Shown: positions 12,701-27,700, counted from the first letter of the stretch. The stretch: 64,000 nucleotides of DNA from Pelecanus crispus (GCF_030463565.1 NC_134643.1:8974657-9038656); one strand, 5' to 3'. Translations and numbers: made by a program. The notes: generated by a model not told the origin, from the sequence alone.

Positions 12701-15700
12701 TGGGATTTGGAGAAGAAACTCCTATTTACTGGGATATGGAGCCCACAGAGGTGTCGACACATTAGGCCTCTTTTGTCTCTTTTCTTCTCTTTCCCATCTC
12801 TCCTAGATCCGGATGGGATGGCAAGTAGTCAAAATCCATAGCACCTGTAGGTTGCTGGCCTAATATTTGCTGGCAGGATGGATTATTTTGGAGTCTCCTC
12901 GTCAGCCAGTTTAATAATGAAACATCAGTGAGTTTAGCCCCAGAGCTGTCAGGCTCTGCAACCTGGTCTTGACTCACTGATTCTTGCTCTGTTAACTTCC
13001 TGTAATGACTCGAGGAATTAGCAGTAGTGTTCACTGCTACCTCCCCAGGTACTGCTTTAATTGCAGCCTCCTGCGGATTACCCTGTCACTGCTCTGTGCA
13101 ATTCAAGGCTCCCTGGCATTGAACAAGCTCCCACCGTTGACCCTTTCCCTGCCTCCTCAATGGCTTTTCCCTTCACTGATGGACATCGTCAGAATACAAA
13201 GTGGGCCTTCTGCAGACACCCTTCATCTTCCAGTTGCAACAACATGTGTCATAGACGCACAGATACTGGCTGAGTTTTCAGGACTGCTTTCACCACTTAG
13301 TGCTCTGCATCTCTGGAAATCAGTCCAGGTTTGCCATGCTCCCCAGCCATCTCTCCATGTGATGCAGTCTAATGAGAGGGCCTGACTCTGCAACCTAATT
13401 TCAGGTGAACAGTGGCTGTAAAGCACCAGCCTAAAGGCCTAGTGATCCATGGCTTACTAAAATCAATCAGGTTTTTCACTGGACATGAAATTGTTGTCTC
13501 TCTCCTGCTGTCCCCACTCCATGTGTAGAAGGGGCCTCAGGAGATTTAGGCACTTGACTCCTGTTGACTTTTCACCTATCTACTGCTTTAAAAGTCCTGG
13601 GCTGATTGCTTCAGCCCTAGTCTTAGAAACCCTCACCTGTGTGGCTGTGGGCACTCTCTGACCCTTTTCTCTCTGCTCAGATGCAGTAGGGTTACTTTAG
13701 TATGTACAGTGTGTCTGGGCTCTGGGCAACTGCACAGGTACTTCATCAGCTTCTGATCCTTTTTGTTTTAAATGCTGTGCACCCTGATGCTGCTGAAGCT
13801 TTTCTGGAGCAATATACTAGAAAATCCTGTAAGTGTTCAGGAGCAGCAAGGGCAGACTGACCCATAAGGGATGGGGAGCCAGGAGCCACGTGTGACAGTA
13901 AGGCAGGCAGAGGCAGATGCCACTGACAGCAGGAGTAGTACCACAGTACCTGAGCAAAGTGAACAAAACAGACCCAACGACTGTGACCAAATTTGGCAGA
14001 GGTTGCCAGACAAGTCCATAGTGATGAGGCAGGACCAATGTCAAGCTGGGACATCAAGCCCATGGGTCAGTCAGGGTGTGGATCAGCCAGGGTACCTGAC
14101 CTGTCACAGGCATGGCTGCAACGCAGCGCAGTCAGGCACAAAGGGCAAGAGCCTCAGCTTAATTGCAGCTCCAAGGAGCTGAGGCCTGAGCCTGTACTGA
14201 AGCTTCTTCCAGCTTTTTTTTAAACAGGTTCAAAGCTGGTCAATACTTCTTGAACAGCTCTGTGTTATCAGAGTGCTCAACTTGAGTGCAAGCAGCTCAG
14301 TGCCCAGGATGGCAGGGGCATATGCTCAGGGCCCTTAACCAAATTCATAAAGTGAAATCTCCCCTGTCAACCTCTGTACCCATGCCTCTGGCCTCAAGGA
14401 TTCCTGATTGCACTGCTCAGACCAAAGGGTTGAAGTACCCAGCCGGGTTAAAGTCTTGCCAGTTGGGTTTTTCAGCTCTGAACTGAACTAATTTTTGCCT
14501 TGAGATATTAAACTCTTTCAGGAATATACCCCAAGACAGATGAAATTTGAAACGCAACACCACAGGTGATGCATCTCACCTAAGCCTTTTCCTGAAGTCA
14601 GAAAACTTGTGTCTCATCAAAGAGAGGTGATGTCAGAGAGATGATACCATTGTACACAGTAATGCCAAGGACTGACTCATGTTAGTGTTCATAGACTGCT
14701 CCTTATGTAATGTGGAGGGACTGGAGAGGGGCTGGAAGTGTTCTGTTTGGTTTTGGCATTTGCTCAGTAGGTGAAAGCAGCTGGAGAGAAATCAAGAACT
14801 TCCCAAAGAACAGGCCAGTATGGAAAAAATGCAGAACTTGTGATGATGTTCTCTGCTAACAGACACCTTTCTGATAGGATTTTATAATGCAGAAGTTATA
14901 TTTTGGGTTACTATTGTTAAAATGCAGAGATTGCTTATGCAGTTAGAATTATTTATCTGATGTTCCTCAGAAACACTTTCATGGGAAATTCCACTAGATA
15001 AATAGGAATGAACAGTAGTAATTGTTTTAAGCTTCATATTTTTGCTTTGCTCTTAAGGCCTGAAATCTTGGAATTGCCTGTGAACCCAGTCACTTCTGTT
15101 TTCCTTCTCTGCCCTTCCCTTTATTGCCCTGGATGTGCAAGGTCTGGCTTTGGCCCAAAAGATTGGGAATACCCTAATTTAATTTACAAGGGGGACCTTG
15201 ACTGGTGCCTCTAGTCCTAAAGCTTTCTAACACACCATGTGTCTTCTCCTTCCAGACTCAGATCATGTACAAATGGATTGAACCCAAAATCTGCAGAGAG
15301 GATATCCCTGATGCATTGACCCTACCTCCTTCTGGAGAGAGGAAGGATTGTCCACCCTGCAATCCTGGCTTTTACAACAATGCCTCATCTTCCTGTACTC
15401 CTTGCCCACCAGGCACATTTTCGGATGGGACACAGGGTAGGAGTCCACAAAAAAATTGCTTGTGTCCCCAGAAGCAGTTGTCTGCTTGCATGTGACTTAG
15501 TTTAAAGACACATGATCAGAGTTTATTTTGCATAAAATACTTAATAAATAACACTGTAGAGAGGAGTTGGATATCTGTTTTCTCTCTGAAGTCCTTCCTT
15601 ATCAGAGATTGCTGCTCTAAGTTGACCGGTGGTGTTCTGGGTGCATTTCTTGGCTGATATAAACATCCTGAGGGTTATTTTAAAGGATTCTGAGAAGGGA

Positions 15701-18700
15701 ATCAGAACTTTTACAGTCAGTAATTCCTCCTCACCCATTCTCCTGTCCATGCCAAGTTCTTCCCTGTGAAAATCTTATTTTAAGCACTGTCAGATGAGTA
15801 CCCTGCCAATGTTGTCTAGCCTAAACTCTGGCTTGTTGTTTCTGAGATATATTGGCCCGGTGGTCACCTACAGCATTTTGTGGGAACTCATGTTTACCAG
15901 TATGATCAAACCCTCAGCTGAAGCCATTAAAAAGGAAGTGTGGCTTGGGGGATCAGTTGCAGATTACTTACCACGAGGTTATGATCTTCAATTTATAAAA
16001 TGCTGGTCTTGTTTCCACTCCTGGTTCTGATAAGTGTTTTGCTGTTTAAAGAAATAAATTATTTTCTTTGCTCATTACTTTCCCCAAAGAGTAAAAAAGT
16101 AATGTCTATGTTCTTTAAAACACTGTTTGAGATGCGCTTTGGCCATGTGATTTCCTTTCCCACCCTCTCACCCTGCAGAGTGCAAAGCCTGCCCTGCTGG
16201 GACTGAACCAGCTCTTGGGTTTGAGTACAAGTGGTGGAACATCCTACCAGGCAACATGAAGACGTCTTGCTTTAATGTCGGCAACTCAAAGTGCGATGGG
16301 ATGAACGGTGAGCCAAACTCCCTGTGTTGTTACCCGCCTGTCTTTCTCCTGCGCTGATCACTGTTGTAATGGAGCACTCATCAAAATGAATATGCTCTTT
16401 GCTACGTGAGTCACAACACAGTTTCCCCCCTTTTCTTTAATTGTACCAGGCTTGAAATTTCCTGTAGGAAGCAATGTTACAATATCACAAAGAAGAAATA
16501 AAAAAATTTTCTTCTATACCAAAAGAGGGCAGGAGCTGCAGCCTATGTGAAGTCCCCTCAGCCAAGAACCTATCCCACCATAGACTTTGATGCATATGAA
16601 TATCCCTACTGAAAAAAACCCAACTATTTGACTTCTTTCTAGTTTATCTCCTTTCATGTTTTATGATGACTATGCCCTTTGAGGTCACACATACTTCTTT
16701 TGGCAAACTTAATTAAAGCCTGTGATCTTTATTCATTTAGCACTCAGAGATTTCTCTCTGCACATGTGCTAAGATTGCAGCAGAGAGCAGTCACAGCTCA
16801 CTGGTGAAAGTGGTCCCGTTCGGGACTTCTCCCACCTCTTGCCTTCTCTAAGAGATTTTCCTCAGCCTGATCTGCCCTGTCAGGCTGATGTAACTCAAGC
16901 TTTGAATTACGCGTGTTGAGCAAAAGGGCACTGAAGTATATGCTTAACGTTTAACACAGAGATTCATTGATTCATATGTTTTAAGGCTGGAGGAGATCAG
17001 ATGGATCATCCCCCTTGAGCTGCACAGGACAGGTTGGGGAATTTCAATTGCTTTGCTGATTTCAAGGTGACGTTTGCCTATAAAATCAGCAATTCATACA
17101 ATTACTAAAATTTTTCATTCAAAAGCATTATTATACTGCTCTATAGTTTATAACAGACATCTTTAAAATGTACTAAAATACTGAATTGCTTAAAAAACTG
17201 TGGTAACATTGAAATTTTTTTGCCATATGACCCAGAAACCATCCATTTCTTGATTTTTTTTTTCTTTTTTTGTCCTGTGAAGGTTGGGAGGTGGCTGGTG
17301 ATCACATCCAGAGTGGGGCAGGAGGCTCTGACAATGACTATCTTATCTTGAACCTTCACATCCCAGGATTTAAGTAAGGAACAGGATTTTTTTTTTGATC
17401 TATTTCTCATTTATCTCTGTCTCTTACACCTATTTCACATTATCCCTGGAATGAACAGGGTTTTCTTTTCTGAAGTGAAATGAGGTCACAAATGAGAGAC
17501 AAAGGGAAACTTTGATTTTATTCCTGTGTCCCCAGTCAGCCCATTGCAGCAGACTATTCTGTAAGACCTTGGTTTTCAGCAGTGCTTGCTTCAGTCTGAG
17601 ATGCCAGCTGGTTGGCGGTCCAGAAACAGAGAAAAAATATTCCTATCCCTCTGTTTCTAAATTATCCCAAAGTAACCGGCTAAATCTGCCATGGAGTGTA
17701 TACTGGTGCCTGCCCTGAAGGTGTTTTACAGAAACCCACATTACTTTGCGCTGTGGCTCTGGGCAGCCTGCAGAGTCTGAGCTTCCCCTGGAGCCAGTGG
17801 AGACATGCAGGCACCGCAGGAGAACAGGACATTTCACCTCTCCTGGAGCCTCAGACAGGATGAGTTAGCTGCTTGAGGTGTTTGTGCCTCTTCTTTGTTA
17901 AAAGAGTGAGCTTAGACTCCTAGCTCAGACAGGTGCCAATTATTAAGACAGGTAAGGTACGGCAAAATGAACCTCACCCTCCCTTTGCTTTGTCTCAGCT
18001 GAGGGGGGTTGTGACTTCTTACACCCAGTGAGCAAACCCTGATTTTTATTTTACAGTATGGGCAAACAGCAATGAAAATAAGAGAGAAGCAAGAAACATG
18101 TCCGTGGAAAAGTTTGGTGTGTCGCAGTTTACTGTTTAGTACTTTGCAGGGGAGCACCCTGAATGCTTCTAGTTTATACGAAACTCCTGAATGCCTCTCC
18201 CACCAGTGGAGGGTAGATGGAATTAAATCAGTGTAAGCCACTTAAAGCATGTAATGCATTTAAGCAATAAGATTCCCTACCAATACGGTCAAATTTAGGT
18301 GTTGGTTATGAGGGAACTGTACCATAAAGGTAGGGTGAAGGGTCTGGAGCACAAGTCTTATGACGAGTGGCTGAGGGAACTGGGGTTGTTTAGTCTGGAG
18401 AAGAGGAGGCTGAGGGGAGACCTTATCGCTCTCTACAACTACCTGAAAGGAGGTTGTAGTGAGGTGGGTGTTGGTCCCTTCTCCCAAGTAGTTAGCGATA
18501 GGACAAGAGGAAATGGGCTCAAGTTGCATCAGGGGATGTTTAGATTGGGTATTGGGAAAAATTTCTTCATGGAAAGAGTAGTCAACCATTGGAACACGCT
18601 GCCCAGAGAGGTGGTGGACTCACCATCCCTGGAGGTGTTCAAAAAACGTGTAGACGTGGCACTTTGGGACATGATTTAGTAGGCATGGTGGTGTTGGATT

Positions 18701-21700
18701 GACGGTTGGACTGATGAACTTAGAGGGCCTTTCCAACCTTACTGATTCCTAGTTTTACTTTAATTAAAAAATAATCCAGCCACCAAGCCAGGAAACATGA
18801 AGTTAATTATTACTCTACCCTTAACTGGTTTAGTGGTGGACTTGGTAATGTTAGGTTAACGGTTGGACTGGATGATCTTAAAGGTCTTTTCCAATCTAAA
18901 CAATTCTATGGTTCTATGAATCTATGATTCTATAAAGAAGTCAGACACTTAAAAAATAATCTTGCTGTGCCCAATGCCCAGTGCAGAGCTGCTGTGCAAA
19001 CCTGGCCTCCACAGTTCTGCAAGGACAGGTTTTATGTGACAGGAGTTTGATGGTTTCCATGTTGTACGAGAAGCACTTTGAAGGATTGACTGCTGCCTGT
19101 CTGGAGAGCACCTTGTAAATGTTTCGTTCCTTCTCTGTTAAACAGACCTCCGACATCGGTGACAGGAGCAACTGGGTCAGAACTAGGACGGATTACTTTT
19201 ATTTTTGAGACCATCTGTTCAGCAGATTGTGTGCTGTACTTTATGGCGGTAAGTGAGACCTCTCAATGACTGAGGACCGAGCCTGGTATTCCACAGGTCA
19301 CTTTAATACCTCTACATAGGCGTGATTAGTTGCACTTGTTTTATTATGACTAAGATTAAGTATGACATTAGTTTAATATCTGCGGTGCCCTTGCAGGAAG
19401 GACTGACCAGCTGGGTTAGCTCAGTTGGTTAGAACACGGTGCTAATAACGCCAAGTTCACAGGTTCAATCCCTGCTTACTGCAGGGGGGTTGGGCTCGAT
19501 GATCTCTCAAGGTCCCTTCCAACCCAAAGCATTCTATGATTCTATGATTTAATGAATGACCTAGTGAAATTCCTCCACCACATGAGCTGTGAACCATTCC
19601 TGGTTATCTGTTTATTTTAAAAGAAATCACTGGACACCAAAGAGCCAAATTTTCCCTTGTTAAACCAACAGATAAAATTCTCAGTATCTCTTGTGCAGTT
19701 GAGTTAGCCTCCAGAAGTTTATTAGAGTCACAAGTCAAGATGTGGGAAAAAGGGATGGGAAACAGAACATTTGGAAATTTATTTTTGATCCTGTCAGTGA
19801 CCTGGAGAATCAGCAGGGCAGCAGACAGACATTTGTTTGGGAAAGCGAAGGGCTGTGTTTTTTACTTTCCTCATCTGCTTATTGAAAGTCCATCAGCTGA
19901 GGAAGGTAACTGGATCTGCAACAGTTGTCTTGCCCCTGCCATTGCAAAGGGAAGCTGGTTCTTTCTTTTTTTTGTATTTAGTGGTACTTTAAAGGAATTT
20001 GCTCTTAATTTAAGGAGAATTAAGTGGAAATTAGGTGGTAATTTAAAGGAATCTGCCTTTAGTGATAATTTAAAGGTATCTGTTTTAAAGGAAAGGCATC
20101 TTTCACTGGAACATTTACAGCTGATGGAGAATAAGAAACACGAACATAAATTGAAGAGGTTTTTCTTGTGTAAACTTTGCTGCTGTCTTATTGGCCTCAG
20201 TTCTGTTTCATTAGATACACTAACAAAGTTGGTATCTGAAGATGGCAGAAACTACAATTTTTCTTTGAATTTTGGCCTTCCCTCTCTGTGCTTTGGTACC
20301 CACATGTTTTATACAAAACCAGAATTTCAAATCTGAAAGAACCATTGTGCTGAATCTCTCTTCATAATGTTTATAACGTGCTATAGGACTTTGAACTTAA
20401 CTGTTGTGTGAACTAGAGCATCTTTTGGAATAGACACCTATTCTCAATTAAAAATTTGCCAGTGATGCAAAACAGAATAAATATGTTTGGTTTCCTTTAT
20501 TAAATGTTAAATGCAATTGTAAAGTCCTTATTAATCTCTGTATTATAAACCACTAGTGTTTAGTGTAATATGACCACACTTTTTGCTTTAAAAAAAAAAG
20601 TTTATGCCCATTTTATAGGATGTTAATCGAAAAAATACCAATGTGGTGGAATCATGGGAAAGAAGTAAAGAGAAACAATCCTACACTCACATCATCTCCA
20701 AAAACGCTTCCTTCACATTCACCTGGGCCTTTCAGAGAATAAACGAGGGCCAAGATGTAAGTACTTCTTTATGTACAGGGCTTTACAGCACAGCTTTCCT
20801 TGGACACTCACTGCCAGGGCTCTTGCCCTCCATTGAAGCTCACAGGCTTCTTGTAAAGGGTGAGTGGCTGTCACTATATAGTGTCCCTTAAGAGGCAGCT
20901 GTGGATAGACCATCTGTGTTGACAGATGCGCGCATGCATGAGTCGATCCCTGAGCCAGTGCCCTGGTGCACACTGCTGTGATTAGTGTCCACATCCAGTG
21001 GCGCAATGGCACCAGGGTGGTTTCCTTGGCTCTTGTTCCAGAGCAGACAGTTCATCAATGACATGGCAAAGATCTATTCCATCACGGTGACCAACGCAGT
21101 GGATGGAGTTGCCTCTTCTTGCCGGGCCTGTGCGCTGGGCTCTGAGCAGTCTGGCTCATCCTGCGTGCCCTGCCCAGCGGGACACTACATCGAGAAAGAG
21201 ACCAGCCAGTGCAAGGAGTGTCCAGCCAACACCTTCCTGTCCATCCACCAGGTCTACGGCAGGGAAGCCTGTGTCCCATGTGGGCCTGGCAGCAAGAGCA
21301 CCAAGGTACAGAAACCGAGTGTCTCTGAGCAATGGGCAGACAGGGTTTACTGGGATGTAAACACTCAAAGGGCCAGGTTTCATGCTTTCCTACAGGCATG
21401 TGCCTTGTGAGCATTGGAGTATAATTATAACCAATGATCCCACTCTTCCAAATACGTCCCTAGTCTAATTTCTTTTTGCAAATATGCAATAAGAAGATAA
21501 AATTGACCACACCGGCTCAAAAAAAGGTTCATTTCAAGAAGCTCTACTGGGGACAGTGTAAGAACAGGGCAAGCATATACAGTACTTCCACCTACAACTG
21601 TCCCAGACTTCTGCTGTTTTAAACTCAGGGACTTCCTCATTGGCTGATGTTTCTGTGCCTTTAAAAACCTGTAACAAATTCCTCTTATATGAAATTGCCC

Positions 21701-24700
21701 TTAAGCCTAGATGAGCGTTTATCATGTGGAACATCCTTTGGCAAGGAGCTGCACAAGGACTTGAAGAACTGCTCCAATTTGTTCATATTCTGCTTTCTCC
21801 AGCTGGGTTCATATCCTCTCCCTGTTTCTTGAGCTCTTTCTTGTGTTTCCTTTGCATGATGCAGGTGTAACTGAGGCCATGTTCTGGTCTATCTACAGGG
21901 CTTTAAGCTGGGACATTTGGATCCTAAAACCACCCACAGCAAAGCAAAGCAAGAAACTCTGCATTTTCTTGGCTAATGCAGCAGACAGCAGAAAGGCCAG
22001 GCTTAGGGAACATTAAAGTCCTGATATGTGATTGCAAGGGACTGAAACAGGAATGGGAATTCTCCCAAGGGAAAGGTGAATTACAGGAATAGGACAAAGT
22101 TCCCCTCTGACCTTAACAAGGAAAGCAGCCCTGTCTGCACCTGCTTGCTTTAACTCCCAGGTGAACAGTTTGCTGCTGGTCCATAACTGCTCTTTAATGG
22201 ATGCCTCTCCTTCTCTGAAGGACCACTCTGCCTGCTTCAGTGACTGCCTGGTGTCATACGTCAAGGATAACCAGAGCCTGAATTATGATTTTAGCAACCT
22301 CAGCCAGGTGGGCTCGTTGATGAGCGGACCCAGCTTCACCTCCCGAGGGACGAAGTTCTTCCACTTCTTTAACATCAGCCTGTGTGGGAATGAGGTGAGC
22401 TCAGCTGGTGTTGAGGGTGGCGGGGGTTAACCAGTTTGCTGCCTGTGTTGATGCCCCATGGGATCACACCGAGACAGGACTAGCACTCCTCTACAGCTGA
22501 GCTGCCAGGAACACTAAGCAAACACTTTCCACTGGATCTTGCTCAGCAGTGCAAGAGGACTTTTGAGCAGCCAGGTGATTTTCCAGAGCAGAGATGACAG
22601 TATTTTAGGCATAAGTAATGCTCAGAAGAAAAACCCTGTCACATGCCTACTTTTTCTTAGTTCTTGTGCCTTCAAGTCACTTCGGTAACAACCCTGACCT
22701 TTTTGTGCTGCCACCAAGGAACTCATGTGAACAGTCTGGGTCTTTCAGTTGCCAGCTTCTTTCCATATGTTTCCCTCGTGACTTGGCTGGAGATGTAGCT
22801 GTCAGCAGAGCCCCTGGTCACCCCACTCTCTGCCAGTGGCCGAGGTGCCTGTTGCTGACTTTGACTGCAGCCCTTTAAAGTGGTGGAAAAATGTATTTAG
22901 TTCGTGACTGCAAACAGTCTCTGACCCAGAGTCAAGATTTTTCTGTTTGGGACTTGGACTGTACCAGGGCATGTTGTCACATACATAAATTGAAGTTTTG
23001 GAGCAGTACCAGTGATGCGTATTGTCCCATGAAAGCCAGTGAATGTAGTTTACATTAATGTTCAGCCCTGTAAAGTTCTGAAGTCTCTTTCCCATGTAAC
23101 AAAGGGTTTGCATGAGTTGAGGCAAATGAGTATTCACATTTCTTTACAGTGTTTTGCATGCTTTTAGGCTTAAATGCGTGTTTAAGTACCACCTGGATTA
23201 GAGCTGCTGACAACTAGATCCACAAAGGTACAGATATGCTCACTCCTACCAACCATATGATGAGGTCGTCAGTGCTTGGCATTTTGTCAGGACAACTGAG
23301 TCTGGTGATTTGTCTTTCAGTGCTGTTGCTCTGAGATTCTAGCACTGGTCTTGACATGTAACATTAATGCAGCCTTGAAGGCTATGTATCTGTTTAGGGA
23401 TTTAATGTTTTTGTGCTTTGAAAATATTTTATCTGGATTAAATCCTAAATAAAGAGGTATTCTGCAGTATATTATTTAAAGGCAAGGGAAATATGGTTGC
23501 TGTCAACAACCGACAGCTTCTCCACTGTTTCCTAATTGTCCACAGGGGAAGAAGATGGCTATTTGCACCGACAATATCACAGATGTTACTCTGAAGGACA
23601 TGGTTGCAGAATCAGAAGATTTTTCCAACTTTGTGGGAGCTTTTGTCTGTCAGTCCACTATCATCCCATCAGACAGCAAGGGTTTCCGAACAGCCCTGGC
23701 GCTGCAGTCCAACAGCCTTGCCGACAGGTTCTTAGGTACATGTTTTGTCTTCTGCGTGTTGTTATCATGGATGTACTCTCATGCATTTAGGACTGCAGAG
23801 TAAATCATTCTCAGCTCAGCAGTGCTGCATTACCCTGGGAGAAAAGCAAAGGGGCAGCCCAGGATTCAGTCCCACTTTGTTCCTGAGCTGTGAAGCAGAT
23901 GTAGACAGATGCCATTGCTTTTTGCTGCTGTTCTACTACAGCTGATGGCTGGAGGAGAAGAGTATGGGCTCCCCCCATTCTTTGTTTTCCATGTTCATAT
24001 TACTCACTCTTCCCTGTGTTTGGTCTAGTGGGTCCCATGGTGCACAGAATTTCAGCACAAAAATCTAGAGAATGTAATTAAAAAGCACTAGTTTTCTTTC
24101 ATGTTTCCTACCCACCTCATGCAGGGCAAGACCAATCACTGTAGTAGTCACATTAGTCCAAGTATTTCTGCCCGTGCCAAGTCCCCACTCGGGCAATTTC
24201 AGAAGAAGAAGCTGGTGCTGGAACATAATTAGGCGAGGAAGGAGGAGGCTTAGGGCAGCATGGGGCCATGCACATCATTAAGTCTTGCATTGCTCCGGCT
24301 CATAAGTTCCCAGAGTCTGAGGCCAGCTTAGACAATGAAGTCGTTTAGTCTGCTCACCTATCCATTACAGGCACCGAGTGTTTGTACTTTCTGCCTGGCA
24401 CTGAGCCCAGAAACTCATGTTTGACAAAAGCACATCTTTGGAAGAGCATTCAACCTGGACTTCTAAGACTGACAGAAATAAAAGCTTTGCCACAGTCATT
24501 GGTATTTTTTTCCACTGGTCAAACACTGTCTCTGTATTTTGTTTTAAAGCGAACTTGTTTCCTGTTTGAATTTGCCTGGGTTCAGTTTTCAGCTCTTGCT
24601 TCATGTTATTTTTTCTCCATTTCACGCCCACATTTTCCTCCATGGAGAAATATTTTGTGTACTGGAATCATCACACCCTCCCCAGTCTCCTTTTCTGATA

Positions 24701-27700
24701 AACTAAATAGAACAAGTTCTTCTGAGTCTCTAGCTATCATGTATTTCTCTCAAGCATCTGAATAATTTTTGAAGCTCTTTCTGCAGCCTCTGTAACTTGT
24801 TATTGTATTTTCTTAATGCATGAGCATCAGAATGGAATACTCCAGTATTTAATTCACTATAATGGCAATAAAAATAACTTCTGTATTTGTATTTACATGC
24901 AAGGATGGAATCCCTGAGTCCTTTCTCCAGACTCATGGGATTTCATGATGGCTTCTTGCATCTGACGTCCACTCTAGATCTTTTTCAGAGTTACAGTTTT
25001 CAAGGGAAAATATCTCTTCCTTAGGACTGGCCTTCATTCCTTGCTGCACTTCCCTGCACTAAAATATGTTTAGTTTGATTGGGACCAGCTTACCAAGTGA
25101 ACCAAGTTGCTCTGTATTTTATTCCTGTTCCTCTTAATCTTTGTCTCATCTACACACTTTACCAGCAGTGATTATATAGTTACTTGCATATCCCTGTTGA
25201 TAATCTTGCATTCTGGGACTCCAATATCAATGCCTAGAGAAGCCTGGAGACATACCACATTTGATGACAACTTCCCATGGCCAGATAATTTTATAATTAG
25301 CTAGTTAAATAATTTTTAATCCAGAGTGTGCACTTAATTGATATTACACTGCTAACTTTTTAATTAGACTCTCATGTGGTAATTAGTGAAATACTTGATA
25401 AATTTACATAATTTTCTTTAGCAACCAAATTCATCAGCACTCAAGGAATGAAATCAGATTTGTTCAACAAGAGCTGCTATCCATAAATTCATGTTGACTG
25501 TCACTTTTTATGTATCTATCCATTAACTGAAACCCATCTTCCACTTACCATTCCTGTTATTTTGTCTCATTGTGTTAGCCACGTTGTAATTTGGCTCACC
25601 AAATCCCCTCTCCATCAGTCTTCTGACATTTCGCTATCATTAAAAGCTCTATTAAAGGTCACTCTTTGTTATGGGTTTGCTAGTATAAGCGTGCACGCCA
25701 AGTAGATGCCAATATCCTCTCCTGCCACTGAGGGAATAAGGTGTTCAGTCATTGCCTCGGAAAGCAAGGAGATAGTCCTGATTTTTTCCTAATACAGAGA
25801 AAAGATATCAAGCTCTTTTGCTGCCTTTTCTTTATCGCAATTGTTACATTTTAAAATGGGGTTGAAGTTTGCCTTTCCTAGCCACAAGATGTACTTTTAT
25901 TTCTAGTATTTCTAAAAAAGCTCCAAACTTACAATTTTTCTAGCGCTGCCAAACACAGGCTTTTCCCTGAAGTCTTTAGCATCCATTATCATTTCTCTCA
26001 TAACTTTTGATTTTATTTGATTGTCTATTCCCCCTCCATTAAGCTTGTGCCAATGTTTTTATTTGAATTGCTCCTTTACCACTGTTCTGATCCAAGATGG
26101 ACTCTTAGTGAAAGCTATTGTCATTCTTGAGAGAGTCATTGTGGCTTTTTAGACATATAATTAATATCCTCTGAAGAATGACATTTTTTTTTTCACACTT
26201 GATTTTACTTCTAGTGTTCTTATTTTTGAGAAACTGCACTTTGAGATGCCATCTCTACGGTACTGCTTATTGGATAGGAATATTCTCTCATTGCCTCTGT
26301 TGAATATAATAAGGTCCCTAGGAGCTATCATCTGCCAGTCTAGTGAGTAACTATTCTGTGTCCATTGTGTTGCAATCCAAATTTAAGTCACCCTGTGTTC
26401 GATGCAATGTCTTTGATGAGAGGAAATGATCATCCTTGCTGACGTCACCATATGTTCTCAGAACAGAGGTCCCTCCACAATAATCTGACATTGTTCTGCA
26501 CATGTTCCTGATGGTTGCTGCAGCACAGCTCATTTTGGTCTCTCTGTTGATGTGATTCTCTGTAGCTATTCCTCACCTGCAAGCCCTCCTGAGCAACATT
26601 ACTGAGCACATTGATCCATGTGCTTTCACAGTCCCAAGCTCTGACTTGTCCTACACCAGGTGGTAGTGTCTAGTGCGAACTGTCACCTTTGTTACCTACT
26701 ACATTTACCTAAAAGGGTTATAACCAGACATGGATTTTCCAGCTGTGTGAGTTGTTCTCCCAAATGTAATGCCGGTCAAGTTGAAGTCAAGTCAAAGTCC
26801 TAAGAATTCAGCTAGGCTGCCTCAACTGTTGCAAGAAAAAGTGGAAAACTTCTTTTTTTCAGTCTTTCCCATCTTCCCACCAGTTGCTGGCTCCTACCAC
26901 TTTTTCCTGTTGTTCTAGCAATTTTTCACCTCACTAGAAAGATGCAGCCTGTCCCATTTGTACAGCTCCCTCTTCTTATGAAATGTTGCAGTGCAGCACT
27001 GATATTTTCTGTCTTCTTTGGTTCACAGGGTTGGAAGAATCTCTCAGAAAATTGGTTCCTTGAATTTTCCTCTTTTTCAGCTCTTCAAAATCCATGCAGA
27101 CCTGTGTAACCTGTGTTGTTCCACACACCAGCCTGTCATTTGTTCCAAAATATGCCATCAAGGCTTGCCTATGACTCCATAATCCTTCTGAATCTTGTCA
27201 TTGCATCTTTCAGTTTTTCTCCCACAGTACTGCAGATTGCTCAGGGTGTTGCACGGTTATGATGTGTTAGGGTTATACGTCCAAGGCATATGCTTTGAGC
27301 AGTTGATTGGATCAGATATCTTCAGCAGTCCTTTTGCAGCCTAAATTATTTTATGATTCTGTAATATCACATGATTGCTTTAAATTCATACAAAAGAATA
27401 AAACTTATTAACACTGGTGGTATTTTATTAATTTTTGTTTTGTTATGTCTATATGAGGAAATCAGATGGTATGAGGAACATACAAATCTGCAAAGTTTAG
27501 TTAGAATAAAGTGTATAATGTATAGTAATGTCATTAAATGCTATTAAGTGAGACCCCATACCTTTCAGACTGAGAAAATGTTATATGTGAACCCCCTCAA
27601 AAATCCATTCTTAGCTTGTTCTTTTATTTTTTAATTTTTTTTTCTTCTCAAATTTTAGGAGCTACTGTTGAAACAACGCTGGAAAATATCAGCATCAAGA

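Larger units (their letters stand above)
23736..27658 (+). other. ELAPOR2: ELAPOR2 intron N-O
   Basis: 3.9 kb, AT-rich. Holds the probable ancient LINE (24780-25660) and a CR1 tail (27280-27366); nothing coding seen. Confidence 0.6.

Noticed and set aside
18299-18679. 126-codon host protein-coding gene
   Set aside because: The peptide is the C-terminus of CR1 ORF2.
19409-19485. Functional tRNA-Ile gene
   Set aside because: Head resembles tRNA-Ile but the acceptor stem is not complementary, bases in the stems are changed and it runs directly into a CR1 tail; it is a SINE.
19740-20336. 198-codon open frame on the + strand
   Set aside because: Lies in an ELAPOR2 intron, built from AT-rich local repeats (tttaaaggaatctg-like); no family recognised.
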